From the NCBI RefSeq assembly GCF_013403915.1, contig NZ_JABFDI010000004.1, positions 62,001-126,000 of the forward strand: a stretch of 64,000 bases of DNA, written 5' to 3'. Every line of letters begins with the position of its first letter. Position 1 is the stretch's first letter. The notes under the pieces are model-generated. The model was not told where the DNA came from, ran no database searches, and saw nothing but the letters and a program-made list of their open reading frames with translations. The DNA is from Winogradskyella pacifica (GTDB lineage Bacteria > Bacteroidota > Bacteroidia > Flavobacteriales > Flavobacteriaceae). This document shows positions 18,670 to 27,013 of the stretch, piece after piece. The position numbers and the translations under genes were made by a program.

Positions 18670-20163
18670 TTAGTTTTTTTCTGTAATCATATCGTTTGGA
18701 TTCCAATAGGGAATTCCTTCGGCTTCTAGTTGTTTATAATACTTAATATGTAACGGTTGCTCTTTGGTGCGCTTTTTGTTTTCGTTTATCATAAGTGGAA
18801 TAGAGGCAGACCACCATTGGTTATACGGTTCTTGAAATTTTGCAATCACATCGGGATGTTCTGCAGCTACATTATAACGTTCGCCAGGATCATTAATAAT
18901 ATCATATAATTCGGTATTATTTACAAAACGCCATTGTTGACTTCTTACAGCCATTTTAGTGTATTTGGCTTCGTTGACCATTCCGGTTTTCCAACGGCCG
19001 CAATGCACAAATAGCAAACGGTCTTCCCAATTTGTCGCTGTATTTTCTAATAAAGGAATTAATGACAAGCCTTCTAAAGGTTGTATGTTTTCTGGTAATT
19101 TAACGCCTGCTAATTCTGAAAAAGTTGGGTATAAATCGATATGTGCGGTAAGTTGGTTAATGTCTTTTCCTTCGGTTAAAACACCTTTCCAATACAAGAA
19201 AAGCGGCACGTGATCGCCACCTTCGTTTGGTGAGTTTTTTCCACCTTTAAGATTGGCATTAAAATGTTTTACTTTTTCTCCATTTAAAGTACCTCTTAAA
19301 TGTGTAGCTCCATTATCTGTGGTAAAAATAACTAGGGTGTTTTCTAGAGCATTCCATTCGTCAAGTTTGCTCATCAATCTTCCGAAGTTATCATCGATGT
19401 TTTCAATCATGCCATATCTACTGGCAGTGCCTTCATCATAGCCTAATTCTAAAAAACGTTTTTTATAGTTTTCAGGAGCTACCAAAGGAGCATGTGGCGC
19501 ATTCAAAGAGAGATACGTAAAGAAAGGTGTTTCTGTAATAATCTGTTCTTTTGTCCAAGCCATAGCAGCATCGAAAAACACATCCGTACAAAAGCCTTTG
19601 GTTTTTACAATGGTTTTATTGTGAAGTAAAACATTGTCAAAATACACATTCTCTTTATTCGGTAGGAAATCGCCTAAACTCACTTGACCAATTCCACCAG
19701 CACCATGCATCAACACTTCATTAAAACCTCTGTTTTGTGGTAGATAGTCTTCAGCATCTCCCAAATGCCATTTGCCAAACAATCCAGTTTGGTAACCTGC
19801 AGATTGCAAGGCTTGAGGCAGCGTGTACACATCCAAAGCCATGCGTTCGCGTTCTAAAATAGTATGGGTAACCCCAACTCTAAATTCGTGTTGTCCACTC
19901 ATTAGAGCAGCTCGAGAAGGAGCACAAGTAGGACTTACATGGTATTCTGTAAAACGTGTTGATTTTTCATAGAAAGCATCAATATTTGGGGTTTTTACAA
20001 CCTCATTTCCCATGCACGATAAATCGCCCATGCCTTGATCATCCGTCATTACAAAGATGATGTTGGGCTTGCTGTTTTTTAACGTATTAGTACTTTCTTG
20101 GGCATGGCCCATTTGAATAAAAAATAGGAAGCACAAGCAACAGTTAATAACTATAGTTTTCAT
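18670..20163 (-). CDS. Exported S1-family sulfatase (CAPSR type)
   Basis: 497 residues with a signal peptide (to about MGHAQ). Metal ligands are D41-D42 in MTDDQG and the active-site signature is C80-A-P-S-R84. LFGKWHLGD, FTTDNGATH and NEGGDHVPLFLYW follow. The HVSPTCAPSRAALMSG motif groups it with the sulfatase at 36249 rather than with the CTP(S/T)R enzymes, so it probably attacks a different sulfate position or residue. Its start is 29 bases after the stop of the tandem sulfatase at 20193. The 192-base stretch after its stop is the largest gap in unit 2 and may hold an internal promoter for the DUF6786-like and downstream genes. Confidence 0.92.
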   Translation of the reverse strand: MKTIVINCCLCFLFFIQMGHAQESTNTLKNSKPNIIFVMTDDQGMGDLSCMGNEVVKTPNIDAFYEKSTRFTEYHVSPTCAPSRAALMSGQHEFRVGVTHTILERERMALDVYTLPQALQSAGYQTGLFGKWHLGDAEDYLPQNRGFNEVLMHGAGGIGQVSLGDFLPNKENVYFDNVLLHNKTIVKTKGFCTDVFFDAAMAWTKEQIITETPFFTYLSLNAPHAPLVAPENYKKRFLELGYDEGTASRYGMIENIDDNFGRLMSKLDEWNALENTLVIFTTDNGATHLRGTLNGEKVKHFNANLKGGKNSPNEGGDHVPLFLYWKGVLTEGKDINQLTAHIDLYPTFSELAGVKLPENIQPLEGLSLIPLLENTATNWEDRLLFVHCGRWKTGMVNEAKYTKMAVRSQQWRFVNNTELYDIINDPGERYNVAAEHPDVIAKFQEPYNQWWSASIPLMINENKKRTKEQPLHIKYYKQLEAEGIPYWNPNDMITEKN

Positions 20164-20192
20164 GATTCCTATTTTTATTATTTAACGTTTAA

Positions 20193-22076
20193 TTATTTTA
20201 CTTTATGAAACTCACCTTTTATCATGAAACGATTTTCATCAATTAGGATGATACCATATTCTATGGCTTCTTTAGGAACCGTAAACGTGTATTCCAAATT
20301 ATTTTTTCCAGCGTCTACAGGTATTCTGATATATGTGGATTTCACTTTTCTTTTCTTACCCTTTTTCTTAGCCTTAGCCTTGTCTGATATTTTTACAAGT
20401 GCATAACTTTCAACGACATTAGAGTTTCCTTTTTCTAAAGTAATGGCAACTTTACGAGATGCAGCATCAAAAACATCTTTAGTGATAACAGGAATAGCAG
20501 CTACATCTTCTTCATTTTTAAATTTTGAAGGGTCTTTATAGGGCAATTTAGCATCATAATCTTTCAGATAGTTTTCTAATTTTGAAGCTAAGGCTTTTGT
20601 GATTTCTGGCTCTTCTTTAGCAATATCATTCTGTTCTTCTAAATCATAGCGCTTTCCATCTTTATACAAACGATGCAATACGTAATTACCCGTGATAAAG
20701 TTTTTATATAACTTATAGTCGCCAGATCGTATAGCAGATTGATTTTTAGTCTCGTCGCCGTAAGGGTAATGCCACCATAAATCTTCTCGAGGTTTTCCAT
20801 CTTTATTTAAGACTTCCTTTTCATTTTTCAATAAGACATTGGAAATATCTAACCCATCTAAATCAGAACTATATTTAGTAGGTATTTTACTATTGGTAAG
20901 GCTTAAAATAGTTGGATAGAAATCTAACTGATTAATCAAAACATCCTTTGTTTTTTCTTTAGGAATGTTTGGTCCCGATATAAGCATTGGGACTCTAATG
21001 CCGCCTTCTTCCGAATATTTTTTACCTTTATCTAAAGGAGCATTATCAGACATTACTTCTGCTCTACGAGTTTCCGCTCCGCCATTATCAGATGAAAAGA
21101 TGATGTAAGTTGTTTCGTATAATTTTTTACCTGGATTTCTTGGGTCATCTGTTTTCTTTAACAAATCGATTACACGACCTAAACTCCAATCTAAGGTGGT
21201 TACCATAGCTCCGAAATAAGGATTATTCTGACCTTCTTTAGTCCATTCAGTATCTACCTCAGGAAGCTCTACTCCTAATTTATCACAATAATAGTCTAAT
21301 AATTCGCGGTTTTTAGAGTGAATAGGATAGTGCACCATCCAATGTGCTAAATATAAAAAGAACGGTTCCTCCTTATTTTCGGTAATAAATTTAAGTGCAT
21401 TTTCGGTGACTGCATCAGTTGGATAAGAGATTCCTTCAGGCGATTCCTTTGTGAAAGGAAAGTATTTTTCTTCACTTAAACGATACGCATCATTTTTATC
21501 ATGTGTTGCAAAAGCATTTAAGCGATTTTTAGCTCCTTTAGGTCCTTGATGTGCTCCACGAGATTCGTGTGCAAAATCAAAACCTTGATTTGTTGATTTT
21601 TGAATTTGAAGACTTCCAGCATGCCATTTTCCAACATGTCCCGTTCTATAACCATTCATTTTTAAAGCTTCAGCAATCGTGAAGTGATCAGGCATTAATC
21701 CTTCTGGAAAATAAGGACTCATATATTTTTCAGATCTCTGAGCCTTAGGGATTCCTCCGCCACTAACATTGGTTATTCCTGTTTTAGCAGGATGTAATCC
21801 ACTTAAAAGTGCAGCTCTTGAAGGTGCACAAGTAGGAGCAGGAGAATAGCCATTTGTAAAGTTAATGGCATCTTTTGCTAATGCTTTAATATTTGGGGTA
21901 TCCCAAGCACAAGGTTCGTCTAAATCGTTTAATTCTACGTCTTGCCAGCCTAAATCATCAGCGTAAAATATAATGACATTAGGTTTTATTACATCAGATT
22001 TTTTCTGACTATTACCAGAGTTAGAGAAAGAAAATGCCAATAATACAATGGCTAATAATGTTCTGTTATGTTTCAT
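20193..22076 (-). CDS. Exported S1-family sulfatase with C-terminal extension (tandem copy 1)
   Basis: 627 residues, longer than the roughly 500 usual for S1 enzymes. Signal peptide to about NSGNSQ. Metal ligands D40-D41 lie in YADDLG and the active site is C83-A-P-S-R87 (YSPAPTCAPSRAALLSG). HVGKWHAG, FSSDNGGAE and EEGGIRVPMLI follow. After about residue 510 there is an extra beta-rich domain of about 115 residues with a basic segment (KAKAKKKGKKRKVK) and the end motif LIDENRFM. It is strikingly similar to the neighbouring gene at 22147 along its whole length, so the two are tandem duplicates. They may have diverged to remove sulfate from different positions. Confidence 0.92.
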   Translation of the reverse strand: MKHNRTLLAIVLLAFSFSNSGNSQKKSDVIKPNVIIFYADDLGWQDVELNDLDEPCAWDTPNIKALAKDAINFTNGYSPAPTCAPSRAALLSGLHPAKTGITNVSGGGIPKAQRSEKYMSPYFPEGLMPDHFTIAEALKMNGYRTGHVGKWHAGSLQIQKSTNQGFDFAHESRGAHQGPKGAKNRLNAFATHDKNDAYRLSEEKYFPFTKESPEGISYPTDAVTENALKFITENKEEPFFLYLAHWMVHYPIHSKNRELLDYYCDKLGVELPEVDTEWTKEGQNNPYFGAMVTTLDWSLGRVIDLLKKTDDPRNPGKKLYETTYIIFSSDNGGAETRRAEVMSDNAPLDKGKKYSEEGGIRVPMLISGPNIPKEKTKDVLINQLDFYPTILSLTNSKIPTKYSSDLDGLDISNVLLKNEKEVLNKDGKPREDLWWHYPYGDETKNQSAIRSGDYKLYKNFITGNYVLHRLYKDGKRYDLEEQNDIAKEEPEITKALASKLENYLKDYDAKLPYKDPSKFKNEEDVAAIPVITKDVFDAASRKVAITLEKGNSNVVESYALVKISDKAKAKKKGKKRKVKSTYIRIPVDAGKNNLEYTFTVPKEAIEYGIILIDENRFMIKGEFHKVK

Positions 22077-22146
22077 GATATAGGTTTAAAGCACATGTGA
22101 TACTGTAATTTTAATCCAAACAGTATCACATTCAATGCTTCTATTT

Positions 22147-24027
22147 TTAGTTGATTTTATGAAAGTCACTTTTTACCATAAAACGATTTTCATCGATTAA
22201 GATAATACCGTATTCTATGATGTCTTCAGGAATAGTAAACGTGTACTCTAAATTATTTTTGCTAGACTCTACTGGTATTTTTATTAAGGTTGAATCGTGT
22301 TTTCCTAGCTTTCCTTTCTTGCCTTTCTTCTTTTTTAAATTTGCGTTTACAATTCTTACAAGCGCATAAGCTTCTATGACCTTAGATTTTCCTTTTTCTA
22401 AAGAAATAGTTACGCTTTGAGATTTTACATCAAACGCGTCATTCGTAATAACAGGAATAGATGTTACAGCGTCATCTTTGAATTTTGAAGGATCTTTATA
22501 AGGCATTTGTGCATTATAATCTTCTAAATATGTTTCTAATCTTGCAGATAAGTCCTTAACGATTTCTGGATTTTGTGCTGCAATATTATGCTTTTCTTCT
22601 AAATCTTCACGTTTTCCATTTTTATACAAACGGTATAATTCATAAGTATCAGGAATTAAATTTTTGTATAATTTGTACTCGCCATGTCTAAGCGCAGATT
22701 GCATCTGAGAATCTGTATTGTGAGGAAAATGCCACCATAAATCTTCTCTTTCATGTCCTGACGCATCTTTAACGGTCTTATCATTATTCAATAACACCCC
22801 AGAAATATCTAAGCCATCAAAATCTGAACTATACTTTTCAGGTACAGTACTGTTTGTAAGGTTTAATAGTGTTGGAAAAAAGTCTAATTGATTGATCAAT
22901 ACATCTTGTGTTTTGTCTTTAGGAATATGAGGCCCACTAATTACCATAGGCACTCTAATACCACCTTCTTGTGCATATTTTTTACCTTGGTCTAAAGGGA
23001 AATTATCTGTAACGATATCTCCATTGGCTTTTTCTACACCTCCGTTATCCGAAGAAAAAATAATATAAGTGGTTTCAATTAGCTTTTTGCCTGGATTTCT
23101 TGGATCGTCCGTTGTCTTTAATAAATCTACCACACGTCCTAAACTCCAATCTAAAGTCGTTACCATAGCTCCGTAAAACGGGTTGGTTTGTCCACCTGTT
23201 TTAATCGGAATATCTTTGGTTGGCATTTCTACCCCTAATTTATCACTGTAGTATTGTAATAACTCCTTATTCTTAGTATGAATCGGTGCATGTACCAACC
23301 AATGTGCTAAGTATAAAAAGAACGGCTCGTCTTTACTAGATTTAATAAACTCAAGTGCCTTTTCTGTTACCATATCCTTTGGATATGAAATGCCGTTTGG
23401 AGATGATTTTGTAAACGGAGGATATTTTTCATCACTTAAACGGTAAGCATCTCCTTTATCATGGGTTGCAAAATTGTTGATACGGTTTTTTTCTCGTTTA
23501 GGCCCTTGGTGTGCACCTCTAGATTCGTAAGCAAAATCGAAACCTTGATTCGTTGATTTTTGAATGTCAAGAGCTCCTACATGCCATTTTCCAACATGTC
23601 CGGTTGTATAGCCATTCATTTTTAATGCTTCTGCAATGGTGAAATTTTCAGGCATTAATCCTATAGGGTAATACGGCGTCACATAATTAGAACGTCTAGT
23701 GGTTTTAGGTTCAGTACCTCCACTTACATGTGTTACACCTGTTTTAGTTGGATGCAAACCAGAAAGCAGTGCAGCTCTCGATGGTGCGCAAGTTGGAGCA
23801 GGCGAGTAGCCATTTGTAAAATTGATACCTTCTTTTGCCAGTGCAACTATATTTGGTGTTTCCCAAGGTGTTGGCTCATCTAAATCATTGAGTTCTGTGT
23901 CTTGCCAACCTAAATCATCAACATAAAAGATAACAATATTAGGTTTTACTAAATCTTTCTTTTCTTGACTAATGGCATAGTTAGAAAAGCACAATAAAAT
24001 TGTAAGTGATGTTAAAAGTGATTTCAT
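22147..24027 (-). CDS. Exported S1-family sulfatase with C-terminal extension (tandem copy 2)
   Basis: I place the start at the ATG at 24027, which begins the signal peptide MKSLLTSLTILLCFSNYA. The longer in-frame ATG at 24066 overlaps the preceding gene and adds 13 residues that spoil the signal. That gives 626 residues. Metal ligands D37-D38 lie in YVDDLG and the active site is C80-A-P-S-R84. HVGKWHVG, FSSDNGGVE and QEGGIRVPMVI follow. The C-terminal extension matches copy 1 (basic KKKKGKKGKLGK segment, final LIDENRFMVK). The gene lies 29 bases after the putative TIM-barrel glycosidase gene and 70 bases before copy 1. Retention of two full-length copies with intact active sites argues for distinct or dosage-driven roles. 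Confidence 0.92.
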   Translation of the reverse strand: MKSLLTSLTILLCFSNYAISQEKKDLVKPNIVIFYVDDLGWQDTELNDLDEPTPWETPNIVALAKEGINFTNGYSPAPTCAPSRAALLSGLHPTKTGVTHVSGGTEPKTTRRSNYVTPYYPIGLMPENFTIAEALKMNGYTTGHVGKWHVGALDIQKSTNQGFDFAYESRGAHQGPKREKNRINNFATHDKGDAYRLSDEKYPPFTKSSPNGISYPKDMVTEKALEFIKSSKDEPFFLYLAHWLVHAPIHTKNKELLQYYSDKLGVEMPTKDIPIKTGGQTNPFYGAMVTTLDWSLGRVVDLLKTTDDPRNPGKKLIETTYIIFSSDNGGVEKANGDIVTDNFPLDQGKKYAQEGGIRVPMVISGPHIPKDKTQDVLINQLDFFPTLLNLTNSTVPEKYSSDFDGLDISGVLLNNDKTVKDASGHEREDLWWHFPHNTDSQMQSALRHGEYKLYKNLIPDTYELYRLYKNGKREDLEEKHNIAAQNPEIVKDLSARLETYLEDYNAQMPYKDPSKFKDDAVTSIPVITNDAFDVKSQSVTISLEKGKSKVIEAYALVRIVNANLKKKKGKKGKLGKHDSTLIKIPVESSKNNLEYTFTIPEDIIEYGIILIDENRFMVKSDFHKIN

Positions 24028-24056
24028 TTTTTTATGTATAAATATTAAGGGTTCGT

Positions 24057-25241
24057 TTATTTCCAATCTAATTGGGCTGTTTTATTTTGTATATCTAAAG
24101 TAACGTCTAAATGTTCAAAAGATCTTGTGTAAATGTAGCCTTCACGTTTCGCATAGCCTTTTGGTGCGCCGAGTTTTTTCTCATACTGCGGAAAGGTTTT
24201 AAGCCAAACTGCAGAACTCCCAACACCATAGCCATCATGTGGATAGACGTAGCTGTATTTTTCGGCACAAACCAGAAAAATAGCCAATAGATAATCTAAG
24301 CGTTTTGTGAAATTTTCATTTATAGATACTTTTTGTCTGGCATCATCAATACCAGCTACTGCATTTTTTAATCCTTTACCAATCCCGAGAGACATAGCAA
24401 TTACATTGCCTTCTCTTGCCGATTTTTGAACAGCATCAATGCCTTTTGCAAGGTAATCTTCATAAGTCATGCCAGAATTTCCACGCTCAAAACCTTCTAA
24501 GTACGATCCATCAAAGAATTTTAAGTATGCTCTACCCGAATCTTCAAATTCAGAACGCACACGAATGATATTGGCAATAAGTAAATTATCTTTTCCTATT
24601 TGAGTATCTAAATCTGCCATCATAGACAAATAGCCTGTTTTTATGGCTTCTCGTTTTTCTTCTCCAACACGACTATTAAAAAAGAAAGGCACTAAAACTT
24701 TAATGTTAGCATCTAAAAACACACCATCAATAAATGGACTTTCGGTCACCTTACTTACATGGTTTAACCAATACTCACGAACATAGTCTTTTGAAATATC
24801 GAAGAATCCAGTTTTACCATTAGGCATTAAGGCTTTTTCGCCTTTGGCGTTAACTAATAAGGCCTCAGGATGTTGGTATAAAAAATCTTCATCTTCTTTA
24901 TAACCTCCCCAGTTGATAACCACATTTTTATAGTAAAGTATTTTGGCATCAGGATTTATTTTTTTTACAGCTTTAGCCGCTTTAATAGTGCCTTTTTCTG
25001 TGGATCCTGATGATTTACTTCCGGTTGTTTTTTCAAACGTTATTAAAGGAAATTTTGAAAGATAGGTAATCTCTTTTTTTGTAAAAGCCGTGGATTTACG
25101 CATGTGCATATATAAGGGCATTTTATCCCAAGAAAACTCAGGTAATTTTTGTTTTACCACGGGCACCTCTTGTTTTTGCGCGGAACACGCACTTAAAGAA
25201 ATGGCGAATAAAACCAATAAAAATGTCGTTTTAAAATGCAT
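24057..25241 (-). CDS. Putative TIM-barrel glycoside hydrolase, lipoprotein (GHL15-like)
   Basis: 394 residues with a lipobox (ISLSAC, C19). No assigned CAZy family is obvious to me. The layout recalls Pfam 'hypothetical glycosyl hydrolase family 15' proteins: PEFSWDKMPLYMHM near the N-terminus, ILYYKNVVINWGGY (strand 3-like), FIDGVFLDAN with D177 at a strand end, and SYLEGFER with E249. These two acids, about 70 residues apart in a probable (beta/alpha)8 barrel, are candidate catalytic residues. The paralogue at 32075 keeps both (D173 and E243). Position between a GH29 fucosidase and paired sulfatases argues for action on the same sulfated fucan, possibly as an endo-acting enzyme, since no recognisable GH107 is in the window. 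Function is inference. Confidence 0.62.
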   Translation of the reverse strand: MHFKTTFLLVLFAISLSACSAQKQEVPVVKQKLPEFSWDKMPLYMHMRKSTAFTKKEITYLSKFPLITFEKTTGSKSSGSTEKGTIKAAKAVKKINPDAKILYYKNVVINWGGYKEDEDFLYQHPEALLVNAKGEKALMPNGKTGFFDISKDYVREYWLNHVSKVTESPFIDGVFLDANIKVLVPFFFNSRVGEEKREAIKTGYLSMMADLDTQIGKDNLLIANIIRVRSEFEDSGRAYLKFFDGSYLEGFERGNSGMTYEDYLAKGIDAVQKSAREGNVIAMSLGIGKGLKNAVAGIDDARQKVSINENFTKRLDYLLAIFLVCAEKYSYVYPHDGYGVGSSAVWLKTFPQYEKKLGAPKGYAKREGYIYTRSFEHLDVTLDIQNKTAQLDWK

Positions 25242-25273
25242 TCTGACTTTTAGTTAATTATTTATTTAAGTTG

Positions 25274-26797
25274 TTATTCTGTGATTATTTTAAAACAAAT
25301 AGCCGATTGATTTGGGATGTTTTTAAAATCATATGTGATAGCTAATCCATCTTTATTTCGGTTCCAGTGAATGGTTTCATCGCTGCCTAACAACTGTATA
25401 TCTTTTATGTTTTTTTGTAAAAGTCCTTTTGTTTTTAGAACTTCAATTAAAATATCTTCTGTTGGTGACGCTAAAACAAAAGCGTAAATATTTCCATCCT
25501 TTGTTGTAAAACGAATGTCTTTCTCAGAGAAATTCTTCAAGTTTTCACCTGCGCGTTTGGTAACGATTTCTAAAGGTCCTTCACCAAAGGTTTTCCATGG
25601 TCTGGTGTTGTAAATACCTTCTTGGTTAATCTTTACAAAGTCTCCAAAATTAGTCAGCATTTGCTTTTGATTTTCAGGAATTGTACCATCTCCTTTTAAA
25701 GCAATATTAATCATCACTACACCATTTTTACTAATGGCATCTATCGCATTTCCTATTAAAACATCTAAAGACATTTTAGTAAATGAATCTTTTCTGTAAA
25801 ACCAACTACCCGATAAATCGGTTGCCCAAATCCATGGGTGTTTCTGTTGTTCCCCAAACATCCCACGTTCTAAATTATAGGTAAATGCCGCTTTATTTTC
25901 TTTGGTGTTTTTAAAAGATAATACAGTGGTTTGCTTGCCATTATTTTCTTTTAAATCTCTATTTAAATAATCAGAAAATAGTTTCACGCCTAAACCTTTT
26001 CCTGTTTTTATAGACGGATAAGGCGAATCGTTATTAAACATGTCTGGATCGTATTTTTCTATTAAATCCCAAGAGCGTTTGTACCAATGCTCATTCCAAC
26101 TGTCTTGACTAGCAAATTTAAAGGTATCATAATCCATATTAAAGAACTCCCATTCTGGTGTGCCTTCTTTTTGAAATTTCCGAGCCGTTCTAAAAAAGCG
26201 TGGAGACCAATATAAATGTGTAGATACTCCAAATTTTAAATCGTGCTTATAAGCTGCATCCTTCCATTCTCTCAGGATATCTTTCTTTGGTCCCATTTTA
26301 ACTGAATTCCAAGGAAAGAAGGAATCATACATATCAAAATTATCATGGTGTGTGGCTACAGGCATAATAAAACGCGCTCCATTGTCTTTAACAAACGCTA
26401 CAATGGCATCAGCATTAAAGTTTTCCGCTTTAAAATCTGCTATAAATTTTTCGTAACCAAATTCTGAAGGTGGTCCATAGCGTTCGGTGTGCCATTTCGT
26501 TAACCTTACCGTTCGCATTCTGTCCGGTTCATTTCTAGCATCATAATCTTCATCACCGTACATGCGTCTTCCGTAGTGAGAACCATCGTCTGCTCTGTTT
26601 TCGTCTATTGAAGACGGAATACCCCAATGCATCCAAACGCCAATTTTACCATCTTGAAACCATTCTGGTACTTTATAGTTCTCAGCCATGGATTCCCAAT
26701 TAGGAGCAATTGTTTTTGTTACCTGTTTCGTTTGACCAAACATAATACAGGCATTAAGCATTAAAAAAGGGATGATTGTAATTGTTTTTATAGACAT
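25274..26797 (-). CDS. GH29 alpha-L-fucosidase, divergent active-site loop
   Basis: 507 residues with a signal peptide (to about CIMFGQ; C17 could also be a lipid site). The GH29 signature is present as KIGVWMHWGIPS, followed by IMPVATHHDNFDMYDS. Where most GH29 proteins have WFDG, this one has DPDMFNNDSPYP, making D257 the likely nucleophile in an altered loop. NIALKGDGTIPE and a C-terminal beta-sandwich ending in FKIITE complete the domain plan. It is the promoter-proximal gene of the leftward unit 2, divergent from the TonB-dependent transporter. The unusual loop suggests a changed aglycone pocket. GH29 membership is strong; substrate is inferred from context. Confidence 0.88.
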   Translation of the reverse strand: MSIKTITIIPFLMLNACIMFGQTKQVTKTIAPNWESMAENYKVPEWFQDGKIGVWMHWGIPSSIDENRADDGSHYGRRMYGDEDYDARNEPDRMRTVRLTKWHTERYGPPSEFGYEKFIADFKAENFNADAIVAFVKDNGARFIMPVATHHDNFDMYDSFFPWNSVKMGPKKDILREWKDAAYKHDLKFGVSTHLYWSPRFFRTARKFQKEGTPEWEFFNMDYDTFKFASQDSWNEHWYKRSWDLIEKYDPDMFNNDSPYPSIKTGKGLGVKLFSDYLNRDLKENNGKQTTVLSFKNTKENKAAFTYNLERGMFGEQQKHPWIWATDLSGSWFYRKDSFTKMSLDVLIGNAIDAISKNGVVMINIALKGDGTIPENQKQMLTNFGDFVKINQEGIYNTRPWKTFGEGPLEIVTKRAGENLKNFSEKDIRFTTKDGNIYAFVLASPTEDILIEVLKTKGLLQKNIKDIQLLGSDETIHWNRNKDGLAITYDFKNIPNQSAICFKIITE

Positions 26798-26833
26798 CTG
26801 TATCTATTTATGGTGCACTTACAAAGTAACTAT

Positions 26834-26848
26834 TTACTAATTTAGTAA
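26834..26848. promoter_or_regulatory. 15-bp palindrome in the divergent GH29/transporter promoter region
   Basis: TTACTAA-T-TTAGTAA is a perfect 7-bp inverted repeat around one central base, 37-51 bases upstream of the leftward GH29 start. The 216-bp region from 26798 to 27013 must contain the promoters of units 2 and 3, so a dimeric regulator binding here could couple both. A 7/8 match to the Bacteroidota -7 box on the minus strand (26822-26829) lies just beside it. In AT-rich DNA such palindromes also occur by chance. Confidence 0.35.
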
Positions 26849-26978
26849 CGCTTCTCTATTCCGTCATTTTGTTGCTGTAAAAATTCAAATACACTTAGAC
26901 TACCTAGCACTTAGGGGCTTTGGTTGATTTGAGAAAATTTAAAAACGAACAGAGCAAGTTGATTTGTCTTATTTGATA

Positions 26979-26986
26979 CATATTTG
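26979..26986 (+). promoter_or_regulatory. Candidate -7 box for the TonB-dependent transporter operon
   Basis: CATATTTG matches TAnnTTTG at seven of eight positions. A TTG at 26959-26961 lies 17 bases upstream, an acceptable spacing for the Bacteroidota -33 element. The start codon at 27014 would be about 20 nt from the predicted transcript start. Confidence 0.4.
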
Positions 26987-27013
26987 TAGTCATACGAACT
27001 AACTCATCATGTC

